In this document: positions 44,491 to 52,953 of the stretch, in pieces
How the letters are laid out: each line of letters starts with the position of its first letter
How positions within the stretch are numbered: the stretch's first letter is position 1
NCBI RefSeq assembly: GCF_003268275.1
Contig: NZ_QLYR01000001.1
Coordinates: 682,001 to 746,000, forward strand
DNA length: 64,000 nucleotides
Direction: 5' to 3'
From: Hydrogeniiclostridium mannosilyticum
GTDB taxonomy: Bacteria > Bacillota > Clostridia > Oscillospirales > Acutalibacteraceae
Notes under the pieces: generated by a model
The model's database searches: none
Told to the model about the DNA's origin: nothing
Seen by the model: the letters and a program-made list of their open reading frames with translations, nothing else
Position numbers and translations under genes: made by a program

Positions 44491-44597
44491 TTGCTAAAAT
44501 CAGTCACGGGGAAAATTTTCCATGAAACCCCAACGGCACACACAGCCGTCAGGTGAAGCCCCCGGAGTAAAACGGTTTACGCCCAAGAACACGATGC

Positions 44598-44638
44598 AAC
44601 AAAACCGGCTCCGCCTGAAAACGGAACCGGTTTTGTTA
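44598..44638 (-). terminator. Terminator of the feo operon
   Basis: AACAAAACCGG and CCGGTTTTGTT form an 11-bp stem directly after the DtxR-like gene. Confidence 0.8.
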
Positions 44639-45019
44639 TTAAGTGATCATACTCAAAGGGCCTTCCAATTTGCTGCAAAGCGCCCGAAGCTTTTCCAGCG
44701 GATAAGCGCCCAGCAGGGCTAACGCACCCTCCTGCGCATCGGTAGAGGAAAGCTGCAGCTCACTCTGTAAAAAAGAATGGAGCAATATGCAGCCATGCTC
44801 GTACGCCTCAGCCACCTCCAGGCCGCGGGCCGTCATCTGCAGCACGGAAAAACGCCCTTCCTCAAGCAGCTCCAGACGTACCAGCTGCACCGCCATGCGG
44901 TGAACGCTCGGCTTTGCCACACCGAGTTTACCGGCCACATCCAGCAGGCGAACCCGCCCGTTTTTCTGCAATTGATAAATCATAATCAAATAACGCAGCT
45001 GTGCAGTTGTCAAATTCAT
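44639..45019 (-). CDS. Small DtxR/MarR-like winged-helix regulator at the end of the feo operon
   Basis: A 126-residue regulator. The N-terminal winged helix (about 1-62: MNLTTAQLRYLIMIYQLQKN, VAGKLGVAKPSVHRMAVQLV) resembles DtxR-family proteins; the following EVAEAYEHGCILLHSFLQSE helix resembles their dimer/metal region but lacks a full ligand set. So metal binding is uncertain. It is the last gene of feoA-feoA-feoB-FeoB-associated. ATG at 45019 with GGGG nine bases upstream fits the family start. It may tune Feo expression together with the regulator at 48939. Confidence 0.78.
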   Translation of the reverse strand: MNLTTAQLRYLIMIYQLQKNGRVRLLDVAGKLGVAKPSVHRMAVQLVRLELLEEGRFSVLQMTARGLEVAEAYEHGCILLHSFLQSELQLSSTDAQEGALALLGAYPLEKLRALCSKLEGPLSMIT

Positions 45020-45070
45020 ACATGGCAACCCCATGCGGCTTGGAAATCATACATTCCCGTTCTCCTAACT

Positions 45071-45241
45071 TTAATGCTTATGGCACATGGATGAGCTGGG
45101 GCAGTCCTTACAGCCGCAGCCGCAGGAGGAGCGGCCCTTTTTCCGGTCCTTCACCATCTTGCGTATAATCAGAACAACCACAAGCAAAAGCAGCAGGCTG
45201 ATTATGATTGTCGCCAGGTTATTCACGAAAAATTCCCACAT
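45071..45241 (-). CDS. FeoB-associated Cys-rich membrane protein
   Basis: A 56-residue protein: one N-terminal membrane helix (about 9-26, LATIIISLLLLLVVVLII), a basic stretch, then a Cys-rich tail SSCGCGCKDCPSSSMCHKH. This is the small membrane protein commonly encoded after feoB in Firmicutes, thought to help iron passage through FeoB. ATG at 45241 with GGGAG upstream, 37 bases after feoB. Confidence 0.88.
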   Translation of the reverse strand: MWEFFVNNLATIIISLLLLLVVVLIIRKMVKDRKKGRSSCGCGCKDCPSSSMCHKH

Positions 45242-45278
45242 TTAAATTGCTCCCTTCCCGTTCGGCCGCCGCTGTTTC

Positions 45279-47753
45279 TTACTTCGACACCCGAACCTTT
45301 ACTTTCAGGGTATTGCTCTCTTTATAAGGCCGTACCAACAGGAAAATAATGACGGCCAGAACCAAAATTGCAATGGCGGTAAACACACCGAAACCGCCGC
45401 CGGTGAACAAGGTGCCGAGCTGGAAAATGCACAGGGAAGTCGCATAGGCGAAAACACATTGGTAGCCAATTGCGAACCAAGTCCATTTTGCACTGTTCAT
45501 CTCTCTCTTAATGGCGCCGATAGCCGCAAAGCAAGGTGCGCACAGAAGGTTGAAGACCAGGAACGAATATGCGGACAGCGCCGTAAAGGAGGCCTGCATA
45601 TTGGTCCAGATCTGCCAGCCGTTCTCAGCAACCTCATCAAAGCCGCCATAGAGTACGCCAAAGGTGCCAACGACGTTTTCCTTCGCAATCAGGCCGGTAA
45701 TTGCCGCAACCGCAGCCTCCCAGTGGCCCCAGCCCAGCGGAGCGAAGATCCAGGCAATGGCATTGCCGATGACCGCCAGAATACTGCCGCTGATTTCAAC
45801 CTTGCCGAAGCCTCCGTCTGTAAATCCGTAGTTTGAAGTGAACCACACTAGGATTGTTGCAAGCAGAATAATGGTACCGGCCTTTTTAATAAAGGACCAG
45901 CCGCGCTCCCACATGCTGCGCAACACGTTGCCGACCGTCGGCAGGTGGTACGCAGGCAGCTCCATGACAAACGGAGCGGGATCCCCGGCGAACATCTTTG
46001 TTTTCTTCAGGATGATGCCGGAAACAACAATAGCAGCCACACCTACAAAATAGGCGCTCGGGCTGACCCACCAGGCGCCATTGAACAGTGCGCCGGCAAT
46101 CAGGGCAATAATTGGCAGCTTCGCGCCGCACGGAATAAAGGTAGTCGTCATAATCGTCATTTTGCGGTCGCGGTCATTTTCAATGGTACGCGAGGCCATG
46201 ATGCCGGGAACGCCGCAACCGGTGCCGATCAACATCGGGATAAAGGATTTACCGGAAAGGCCGAATTTACGGAAAATCCGGTCCATGATAAACGCAATAC
46301 GCGCCATATAACCGCAGCCCTCCAAGAAGGCCAAGAACAAGAACAGCACCAGCATCTGCGGCACAAAGCCGAGAACCGCGCCTACACCGGCGATAATACC
46401 GTTCAAAATCAGGTCCTGCAGCCAATCCGCGCAGTTAATCGCCGTCAGGCCATTTTCAACCAGCACCGGAATACCCGTAATCCAGGGTCCATAGGCGGCG
46501 GGATCCGGCTCCTCTGCGGCAACAGCCGTCTTGAAGTCCTCCAACGAAACAGGCACCGTCTCCTCTACCTCACCGTTATCATCGAGAAATTCCGCCGTGC
46601 CCGTGACATTTTTTGCGGCGGCGGCATCCTCAAACGCGCTGATAACAGACGCATCCGGTGTTTCAGACTCCAGCGTCTCATTCAGCGCCGCCACATCGAC
46701 ACCGGCGGTTTCGGCAGCCTCGATAAAGGCATCCCGCTTCGTCACCTCCGCGTCGTACTCTCCGGTCGCCTCCTCATAGGAAGAAGCGCCGATGCCGAAC
46801 AGATGCCAGCCGTCTCCAAATACCCCGTCGTTGGCCCAATCTGTTGCAATGGTGCCCACTGTGGTTACAGAGACATAATAAACAATAACCATGACAATCG
46901 CAAAAATCGGCAGCGCCAGCCAGCGGTTGGTGACAACCCGGTCAATTTTATCAGAGGTAGTCAGCTTAGACTTTGTATTTTTCTTTGTATAACATTTTTT
47001 GATAATGGACGAAATATATGTATAGCGCTCGTTTGTAATGATGCTTTCCGCGTCGTCGTCCAATTGGTTTTCAACTGTTTTAACAAGGCCCTCAACATCT
47101 GGTACTTTTTCAAGCAGGGCCTTGATTTTGTCGTCGCGCTCGAAGAGCTTAATGGCATAAAAGCGCTTCTGCTCCGCCGGAACCCCTGCCAGCATCCCTT
47201 CAATCGCCGTCAGCGTGTCCTCTATACGGCTGCTGAATTTATGCACCTGGGGCTGGGGAATGTGGTTCTCGGCAACCGCAACCGCAAGGTCAGCCGCTTC
47301 CTTGATGCCGGCGCCCTTCAGCGCGGAGATTTCCACGACCTCGCAGCCCATCACCTTTTTCAGCTGCTGAACGTTAATCTGATCCCCATTTTTCTTGACG
47401 ACGTCCGTCATGTTAATAGCCATGACAACCGGGACGCCCAGCTCCAGAAGCTGCGTGCTCAAATAGAGGTTACGTTCCAGGTTGGTACCGTCAACGATAT
47501 TAAGAATTACGTCGGGCCTGTCCTGAAGCAGGTAATTTCTGGCGACCACTTCCTCCAGGGTGTAGGGGGACAGCGAGTAGATGCCCGGAAGGTCCGTAAT
47601 AATCACATCTTTATGGTTCTTTAGTTTGCCTTCTTTTTTCTCCACGGTAACGCCGGGCCAGTTTCCCACAAATTGGTTCGCTCCCGTCAAAGCGTTGAAC
47701 AGCGTCGTTTTACCGCTGTTCGGATTGCCCGCCAAGGCAATTTTAATCGACAT
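45279..47753 (-). CDS. feoB: Ferrous iron transporter FeoB with large acidic insert
   Basis: An 824-residue Fe(II) importer. The GTPase domain has G1 GNPNSGKTT (9-17), G2 NWPGVTVEKKEG, G3 DLPGIYSLSP, and G4 NMTD (114-117). A helical GDI domain follows, then about 10 membrane helices with GYMARIAFIMDRIFRKFGLS, FIPMLIGTGCGVPGIMAS and FIPCGAKLP gate motifs. Between the first and second membrane helices (about 320-420) is an insert of about 100 residues, rich in Asp, Glu and Ala, absent from standard FeoB. Core of the feoA-feoA-feoB unit. Confidence 0.96.
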   Translation of the reverse strand: MSIKIALAGNPNSGKTTLFNALTGANQFVGNWPGVTVEKKEGKLKNHKDVIITDLPGIYSLSPYTLEEVVARNYLLQDRPDVILNIVDGTNLERNLYLSTQLLELGVPVVMAINMTDVVKKNGDQINVQQLKKVMGCEVVEISALKGAGIKEAADLAVAVAENHIPQPQVHKFSSRIEDTLTAIEGMLAGVPAEQKRFYAIKLFERDDKIKALLEKVPDVEGLVKTVENQLDDDAESIITNERYTYISSIIKKCYTKKNTKSKLTTSDKIDRVVTNRWLALPIFAIVMVIVYYVSVTTVGTIATDWANDGVFGDGWHLFGIGASSYEEATGEYDAEVTKRDAFIEAAETAGVDVAALNETLESETPDASVISAFEDAAAAKNVTGTAEFLDDNGEVEETVPVSLEDFKTAVAAEEPDPAAYGPWITGIPVLVENGLTAINCADWLQDLILNGIIAGVGAVLGFVPQMLVLFLFLAFLEGCGYMARIAFIMDRIFRKFGLSGKSFIPMLIGTGCGVPGIMASRTIENDRDRKMTIMTTTFIPCGAKLPIIALIAGALFNGAWWVSPSAYFVGVAAIVVSGIILKKTKMFAGDPAPFVMELPAYHLPTVGNVLRSMWERGWSFIKKAGTIILLATILVWFTSNYGFTDGGFGKVEISGSILAVIGNAIAWIFAPLGWGHWEAAVAAITGLIAKENVVGTFGVLYGGFDEVAENGWQIWTNMQASFTALSAYSFLVFNLLCAPCFAAIGAIKREMNSAKWTWFAIGYQCVFAYATSLCIFQLGTLFTGGGFGVFTAIAILVLAVIIFLLVRPYKESNTLKVKVRVSK

Positions 47754-47999
47754 ATCATTTCCTCCTTGCGTAAATCAGCTTGCATTAAAGCAATTAGCTT
47801 CAGCTAACCTTTTGGTAATAAAAAAATTTTAGGACGATTGAGCTGCACCGTCAATGCTCCGTGCCGCGCAGCTCGTACGGCGGGCCGCAGGACCCGCAAG
47901 CCATTTTACCGCCCCGGACCGGCATCAGCCGAAGGCGAGGGCGCTTTTCCACTTTTAAGGGACCATGCCCGCTGAAAAAGCTCTATATCCTCAGCGTAA

Positions 48000-48221
48000 T
48001 TATTGAACCTCTATCATTTCAGCATCTGCTTTACGAATGGAGAGCTCATACCCCCGAACCGTCACCTCGATCGGGTCGCCCAGCGGCGCTACCTTTCGCA
48101 CATGAACCTGAACGCCCTTTGTAATTCCCATATCCATAATACGGCGCTTAACGGCGCCTTCGCCGTGCAGCTTTACAACCGCAACTGTCTGCCCTACTTT
48201 TGCTTCCCTCAATGTCTGCAT
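48000..48221 (-). CDS. feoA: FeoA domain protein
   Basis: A 73-residue SH3-like protein (QTVAVVKLHGEGAVKRRIMD, MGITKGVQVHVRKVAPLGDP, IEVTVRGYELSIRKADAEMI). It supports FeoB by an unknown contact. It lies 246 bases before feoB in the same direction, and 101 bases after a second FeoA gene. The gap to feoB (47754-47999) holds no gene I can support. Confidence 0.93.
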   Translation of the reverse strand: MQTLREAKVGQTVAVVKLHGEGAVKRRIMDMGITKGVQVHVRKVAPLGDPIEVTVRGYELSIRKADAEMIEVQ

Positions 48222-48322
48222 AGATCTTTATTGCTCCTTTCGGTAATATCTATAGAAGGGACAAGGCCTTTTAGGGAAGGCTGTCCGCTACTTTAAAAAT
48301 GAACGGGCCGGACTCTTCTGCC

Positions 48323-48535
48323 TCAGATCATAATCTTATTGGCCATTTCACGGCTGATTGCGACTCTGGAGTCCTTCACATTGACGATGACGTTCCCACT
48401 GATCTGGGAAACAACCGTCACGCCCCCGCCTACAACAAAGCCGAGGTTTTCCAAAAAGCGGCGGGTATCCTCACGGCCTCCAATTTTCTTAATCAAATTT
48501 ACTTCCCCTTCTTTGGCCATTGTCAGCGGCATCAT
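48323..48535 (-). CDS. feoA: FeoA domain protein, second copy
   Basis: A 70-residue FeoA protein (MPLTMAKEGEVNLIKKIGGR; LENLGFVVGGGVTVVSQISG; NVIVNVKDSRVAISREMANK). ATG at 48535 with AAAGGAG 6 bases upstream is chosen. First gene of the feo operon, whose promoter and DtxR-type boxes are at 48581-48634. Two unlike FeoA proteins before one FeoB are common in Clostridia. Confidence 0.92.
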   Translation of the reverse strand: MMPLTMAKEGEVNLIKKIGGREDTRRFLENLGFVVGGGVTVVSQISGNVIVNVKDSRVAISREMANKIMI

Positions 48536-48580
48536 AATCCACTCCTTTTTCAAAAGGTCCCGATACGAACACATATTTTA

Positions 48581-48596
48581 GTTAGCATTTTCTAAC
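48581..48596. promoter_or_regulatory. DtxR-type operator 1 (feo operon)
   Basis: GTTAG-CATTTT-CTAAC within TTAGTTAG...CTAACCCAA, resembling the DtxR/IdeR iron box. Lies just downstream of the feo promoter. Confidence 0.7.
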
Positions 48597-48605
48597 CCAA
48601 TACAT

Positions 48606-48634
48606 ATATTAGTACGAACTAACTTCAAAGTCAA
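48606..48634 (-). promoter_or_regulatory. Promoter of the feo operon with DtxR-type operator 2
   Basis: Minus-strand TTGACT (48629-48634) and TAATAT (48606-48611), 17-base spacer. TTAGT-ACGA-ACTAA (48609-48622), a perfect inverted repeat, covers the -10 box and spacer. Confidence 0.8.
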
Positions 48635-48661
48635 GGTGAAATTCACGATTTTTTCATAAAG

Positions 48662-48691
48662 TTGCAATCTGCACAAAATTTGTGTTATAAT
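48662..48691 (+). promoter_or_regulatory. Promoter upstream of the MntR/DtxR-type gene
   Basis: TTGCAA (48662-48667) and TATAAT (48686-48691), 18-base spacer, pointing away from feo. It gives a leader of about 240 bases. Confidence 0.7.
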
Positions 48692-48769
48692 GACTATAAA
48701 GCTTCAATTTATTGTAAGGGATTTCTTCAAGGGCGGCGTTTTCTTTTATTTCATACATTTTGCCGTGCG

Positions 48770-48925
48770 GGCCGCTGAAAGGCAGCGTGGCATAGTAGAC
48801 CTTCGCAGCCCGTCGCTGAAACCGCCGGCACATCGTTTTGTAAGGGCCGGCAGAAATTTGTCAAAGCGGCGAGGTCTATTCATGTCTTAAATACGAGGGC
48901 TTAGCTCCATTTAAGCCCTGGGAAC
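48770..48925 (+). ncRNA. Candidate structured leader RNA before the DtxR-type regulator
   Basis: TAGACCT (near 48798) pairs with AGGTCTA (near 48874) and is extended by CGC/GCG; it encloses GCCGGC/GCCGGC. A separate stem AGGGCTTA/TAAGCCCT lies near 48897-48920, just before the ribosome site. The pattern suggests a folded regulatory leader. No known riboswitch consensus was recognised. Confidence 0.4.
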
Positions 48926-48938
48926 AGGAGTGAAACTA

Positions 48939-49307
48939 TTGAAAATTCAAGAGTCCGCTGAAAATTATTTGGAAACCATTTTAATTTTAAAGCAGAGAAA
49001 CGGGGCCGTACGCTCCATCGACATTGCCAATGAATTGGACTTTTCCAAACCCAGCGTCAGCGTCGCCATGAAAAATCTGCGTGAAAACGGCTATATTCAC
49101 ATGGATGCAGATGGTTATATTACGCTTACGGAAAAGGGCCGGGAGATTGCAGAAATGATTTACGAGCGCCACACGCTGATTTCCAGCTGGCTGGTAACGC
49201 TGGGCGTGGAAAAAAAGACCGCCATTGAAGACGCCTGCCGGATTGAGCATGTCATTAGTGCCGAAAGCTTTGAGGCGATTAAAAGCCACGTGCAAACACA
49301 AAAATAG
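48939..49307 (+). CDS. DtxR/MntR-family metal-dependent regulator
   Basis: A 122-residue regulator with the DtxR winged helix (ESAENYLETILILKQRNGAV, IANELDFSKPSVSVAMKNLR) and metal/dimer region (HTLISSWLVTLGVEKKTAIE, then ACRIEHVISAES, which holds the usual Cys/Met-Glu-His ligands). It lacks the C-terminal SH3 domain, as in MntR. TTG at 48939 is chosen because AGGAG lies 8 bases upstream. Divergent from feo and next to two TTAG-type boxes, so it is the likely iron (or manganese) repressor of feo. Confidence 0.9.
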   Translation: MKIQESAENYLETILILKQRNGAVRSIDIANELDFSKPSVSVAMKNLRENGYIHMDADGYITLTEKGREIAEMIYERHTLISSWLVTLGVEKKTAIEDACRIEHVISAESFEAIKSHVQTQK

Positions 49308-49329
49308 GTTTAAAATTTTTCGGTTTTCA

Positions 49330-49376
49330 CAAAACACAGGCGCCCTTTTCCTAAAGAAAAGGGCGCCTGTGTTTTG
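49330..49376. terminator. Bidirectional terminator between the regulator and sufB
   Basis: A 21-bp perfect stem built on AAAACACAGGCGCCCTTTTC with a short loop, T-runs on both sides. Confidence 0.88.
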
Positions 49377-49400
49377 CCCGTTCCCTTGCGGGCAAGGGCG

Positions 49401-50318
49401 TTATTTTAAGAAGCCGGAAATAATCTGCTGCTCCGCTTCCTCTTCGCTCAGACCCAGCGTTTGGAGCTTTAAAATCTGCTCCCCGGCAATTTTTCCTATC
49501 GCCGCCTCATGAATAAGCGCAGCATCAATGTGCGATGCCTCCAGCGCCGGAGAAGCCGTGACCGTGCCGTTCCCTACCAGGATTGCATCGCACTCCGAAT
49601 GCCCGCTGCAACGGTTACGGCCGCGAATGCAGGACAAAAACTCCTGATGTGAGGTTCCCTTTGCAACGGAGCGTGAGATCAGATCCACGCCGGAGTCCTC
49701 CCCCGTCAGCGTGACCTCAAAGTCTGTTTTAGCCACCTCCGCACCGTCCGTCATAATTCGCTCGCGCACCAAAAGCCGGGCCCGTGCATCCAGCTCTGCT
49801 GTAGTTTTACGCAGTGTGGAGTCCACACCGCCTAGCTGAACCGTGTCCATTTCCAGGCAGGCGTCCTCCGCCAGGTGCACCTCCGTGACCGGGTCAATCC
49901 GTTTTGCCCCGGCGCCGGAGCCATTGGCCAGGTGCTTTTCACGGTAGACAACATGCGCGCCTTTTTCTAGGAAAAAGCGGTGAATCCCATTATGGCGCGC
50001 TTCCCCCTCGCCGTCATTGTGAACCCCACAGCCCGCTACAATAACCACGTCGGCGCCCGCCCCCACAAAAAAATCGTTATAGACCAAGTCGTCCACGCCG
50101 GTGTGGGTAACACAGGCCGGGATATACACCGTTTCGCCCAGTGTGCCGGGCTGGATGTGAATATCAATGCCCGGAAGATCCTTTTTCGTGTCTATTTTAA
50201 TATTTTTACTGGATTGGCGCCCTGCACATTCCCCGTTTTCACGGATATTAAACGCCCCCTGAAACGAGCCCTTAAAATCCGAAACAACACGCAGAAATTC
50301 CGCTGTAATCTTATTCAT
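49401..50318 (-). CDS. SufB/SufD-family Fe-S scaffold protein (short, SMS-like)
   Basis: A 305-residue beta-helix scaffold of the SufB/SufD family. Seen: the motif-bearing DLISRSVAKGTSHQEFLSCI with RNRCSGHSECDAIL, and the C-terminal EASHIDAALIHEAAIGKIAG, in which the SHE-type Glu/His occur. It is much shorter than Bacillus SufB (about 465). It lies two bases after a SufC ATPase gene. A stand-alone SufC-SufB pair without SufD, SufS or SufU corresponds to the minimal SmsCB type of archaea and anaerobes. It would assemble [4Fe-4S] clusters. Confidence 0.9.
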   Translation of the reverse strand: MNKITAEFLRVVSDFKGSFQGAFNIRENGECAGRQSSKNIKIDTKKDLPGIDIHIQPGTLGETVYIPACVTHTGVDDLVYNDFFVGAGADVVIVAGCGVHNDGEGEARHNGIHRFFLEKGAHVVYREKHLANGSGAGAKRIDPVTEVHLAEDACLEMDTVQLGGVDSTLRKTTAELDARARLLVRERIMTDGAEVAKTDFEVTLTGEDSGVDLISRSVAKGTSHQEFLSCIRGRNRCSGHSECDAILVGNGTVTASPALEASHIDAALIHEAAIGKIAGEQILKLQTLGLSEEEAEQQIISGFLK

Positions 50319-50320
50319 CC

Positions 50321-51043
50321 TTATACCCCCTCCTTGCCAAGCGGACAGCGCGCCGACCTTTCGTCGGCAAGCAATGTCGGCAGGATCTCATGCTTTGGGC
50401 CGGCGGCACGGACCCGGCCGTTTGCCACCACTACAATTTCGTCCGCTATACTCAGAATACGCTCCTGATGTGAAATAATGAGCAGGGTTCCATGACCCTG
50501 GCTGCGCAGGTCCTGAAAGGCCTCTACCAAACGCGAGAAGCTCCAAAGGTCAATTCCCGCCTCTGGCTCGTCAAAAATAGAAAGCTTTGCATTGCGTGCT
50601 AAAACAGAGGCTATCTCAATCCGTTTAATCTCACCACCGGAGAGGCTGGCGTTCAGTTCACGGTCAATATATTCATTGGCACACAGGCCGACCTTTCCCA
50701 TCAAATCACAAAGCCGGTCCTCGCTCAGCTTTTGGCCCGCGGCAAGCTCCAGAATATCGCGCACAGTCAGCCCCTTAAACCGGACAGGCTGCTGAAAGGC
50801 ATAGGCAATGCCGAGCCTGGCCCTGTCTGTAATATTCATAGAGGCAATGTCTTTTCCCTCAAACAGGATTTTGCCGGAGGCCGGAGACTCCAGCCCGGCA
50901 ATCAGCTTTGCCAGCGTAGTCTTGCCGCCGCCATTTGGCCCGGTGACCACGACGAGCCGGCCTTCCTTGATTGTCAGGTCAATACCGTTGATAATTCCTT
51001 CGCCGCTGGAGAGATTCCACACTAAATGTTCGAGTTTCAGCAT
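50321..51043 (-). CDS. sufC: Fe-S cluster assembly ATPase SufC
   Basis: A 240-residue soluble ABC ATPase. Walker A GPNGGGKTT, Q-loop in YAFQQPVRFKG, signature ASLSGGEIKRIEIASVLARN, Walker B LSIFDEPEAGIDLWSF and switch His in LIISHQERIL. This is SufC-type (IDEPEAGID). ATG at 51043 with AAGGA upstream. Partner of the SufB-like protein two bases downstream. It follows a metal ATPase gene by 29 bases. Confidence 0.93.
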   Translation of the reverse strand: MLKLEHLVWNLSSGEGIINGIDLTIKEGRLVVVTGPNGGGKTTLAKLIAGLESPASGKILFEGKDIASMNITDRARLGIAYAFQQPVRFKGLTVRDILELAAGQKLSEDRLCDLMGKVGLCANEYIDRELNASLSGGEIKRIEIASVLARNAKLSIFDEPEAGIDLWSFSRLVEAFQDLRSQGHGTLLIISHQERILSIADEIVVVANGRVRAAGPKHEILPTLLADERSARCPLGKEGV

Positions 51044-51072
51044 ACACATTCCTTCTCTTTCCGCCACAAACG

Positions 51073-52923
51073 TTATTGAAGACTCTTTACTCTCAACATC
51101 CGCATTGCATTTAATATGGCGATTACCGAGACGCCTACATCTGCAAAAACAGCCTCCCACATGGTGGCAATGCCCAGCGCGCCCAGCAGCAGCACCGCAG
51201 CCTTAACCGCCAATGCAAAAATAATGTTCTGCCGCACGATGCGCAGCGTCTTTTTCGAGAGACGGATCGCGGTGGCGATTTTGGAGGGCTTATCGTCCAT
51301 CAGGACAATGTCCGCCGCCTCGATCGCTGCATCCGACCCCATCGCGCCCATTGCAATGCCGATGTCCGCACGAGAGAGAACCGGTGCATCGTTGATTCCA
51401 TCTCCTACAAATACCAGTTTACCATTTTGTGACTTTTCTTTCAACAGGCGTTCCACCTGTTCTACCTTATCCGCCGGTAAAAGTTCCGTGCACGCCTCGT
51501 CCAGCTCCAGCTCCTTTGCCACACTTTCGCCGACCGGGCGGGAGTCCCCCGTCAGCATGACGGTTTTTTTGACCCCCTGAGCCTTCAGGGCCTGGACGGC
51601 CGCTTTCGCGTCCTCCTTGACCTCGTCGGAGATCACGATATGCCCGGCGTATTTTCCCTCAATGGCGACATGCACCGTTGTTCCCACATGGTGGCAGGGA
51701 TGCCAGGCCACGCCGATTTCATCCATCAGCTTGTTGTTGCCGACACAGACTCCCCTGCCGTCAATCCGGGCGCGGATCCCCCTGCCGGAGAGCTCCTCCA
51801 CTTCGGCCACTCGGCTGCGGTCAAGCTCCATACCGTAGGCCTCCCGCAGCGAGCGGGAGATAGGGTGATCGGAATAGGCCTCTGCAAGCGCGGCAATTTC
51901 CAATAAATCCTTTTCGGAGCACTCATCCGGATGAACCGCCGTAACATTGAACACACCGCGTGTCAGCGTGCCGGTCTTATCAAAAACCACGAGCTCCGCA
52001 TGTGCCAGCGCTTCCATGTAATTGCCGCCCTTCACCAAAATGCCGCATTTTGAGGCGCCGCCGATGCCGCCGAAAAAGCTGAGCGGCACCGAAATGACCA
52101 GCGCACAGGGGCAGGAAATGACCAGGAAGATCAACGCACGGTGAATCCAGTTGGACCAATCGCCTACAAACAAAGGCGGAACGATGCCCAAAATCAAGGC
52201 GGCTATTACGACCACCGGCGTATAGTAACGGGCAAACTTGGTAATAAAGTTTTCTGCCTTTGCCTTTTGGGCGCTTGAATTTTCGACCAAATCCAAAATT
52301 CGAGCCACCGTCGACTCGCCAAACACCTTGGTCACCCGGACCTTCAACAGCCCGCTTTGGTTTATGCAGCCGCTGATAACATCGTCGCCGGGCTCCACAT
52401 CCCTTGGCAGGGATTCACCCGTCAAAGCCGCCGTATTCAAGGTGGAGGCCCCTTCCAGAACCACGCCGTCCAGCGGGACCTTCTCTCCCGATTTGATGAC
52501 AATCGTATCGCCGACAGCCACCTCGTCCGGGTCTACCTGAACCAGCTCGCCGCCGCGCTCAATATTGGCGTAATCCGGGCGTATATCCATCAGGGAGGCG
52601 ATGGACTGCCGGGATTTGCCCACCGCGTAGCTCTGAAACAGCTCGCCGACCTGGTAGAACAGCATTACGGCGACCCCCTCGGGGAACTCGCCGGTGCAGA
52701 AGGCCCCGACCGTAGCAAGCGCCATTAAAAAATTTTCATCGAACACCTGGCCGTGCGCGATGTTCCGCACCGCCTTCCACAAAACGTCCCAGCCGATGAG
52801 GATGTAGGGAACCAAAAAGGCCGTCAGCCGCAGCCAGCCGGAGAACGGAAGCAATGCGGCGGCAACCAGCAGAACCAAGCTTACCAGCACGCGAAGCAGC
52901 ATTTTCTTTTGCTTTTTCGTCAC
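51073..52923 (-). CDS. Heavy-metal P-type ATPase (Zn/Cd/Pb type) without N-terminal HMA domain
   Basis: A 616-residue P1B-2-like ATPase exporting divalent soft metals. Motifs in order: TGES (in LTGESLPRDVEPG), membrane metal site SCPCALVISVPLSFFGG, phosphorylation DKTGTLTRG, SDHPISRSL nucleotide motif, and [14 protein letters not shown]. The late AVKAAVLLLGALG helix Lys and the final Asp (ADVGVS) favour Zn/Cd. It starts almost directly with membrane helices; the HMA domain is a separate small gene upstream. GTG at 52923 with GGAGAGGG upstream. Controlled by the ArsR repressor at 53330. Confidence 0.92.
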   Translation of the reverse strand: MTKKQKKMLLRVLVSLVLLVAAALLPFSGWLRLTAFLVPYILIGWDVLWKAVRNIAHGQVFDENFLMALATVGAFCTGEFPEGVAVMLFYQVGELFQSYAVGKSRQSIASLMDIRPDYANIERGGELVQVDPDEVAVGDTIVIKSGEKVPLDGVVLEGASTLNTAALTGESLPRDVEPGDDVISGCINQSGLLKVRVTKVFGESTVARILDLVENSSAQKAKAENFITKFARYYTPVVVIAALILGIVPPLFVGDWSNWIHRALIFLVISCPCALVISVPLSFFGGIGGASKCGILVKGGNYMEALAHAELVVFDKTGTLTRGVFNVTAVHPDECSEKDLLEIAALAEAYSDHPISRSLREAYGMELDRSRVAEVEELSGRGIRARIDGRGVCVGNNKLMDEIGVAWHPCHHVGTTVHVAIEGKYAGHIVISDEVKEDAKAAVQALKAQGVKKTVMLTGDSRPVGESVAKELELDEACTELLPADKVEQVERLLKEKSQNGKLVFVGDGINDAPVLSRADIGIAMGAMGSDAAIEAADIVLMDDKPSKIATAIRLSKKTLRIVRQNIIFALAVKAAVLLLGALGIATMWEAVFADVGVSVIAILNAMRMLRVKSLQ

Positions 52924-52953
52924 CGAAACCCTCTCCTTTCCTCTTGCAGCCGT

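Noticed and set aside
45945-47624. A 559-codon open frame antisense to feoB
   Set aside because: It mirrors feoB codon structure on the other strand, has no family features and no ribosome site.
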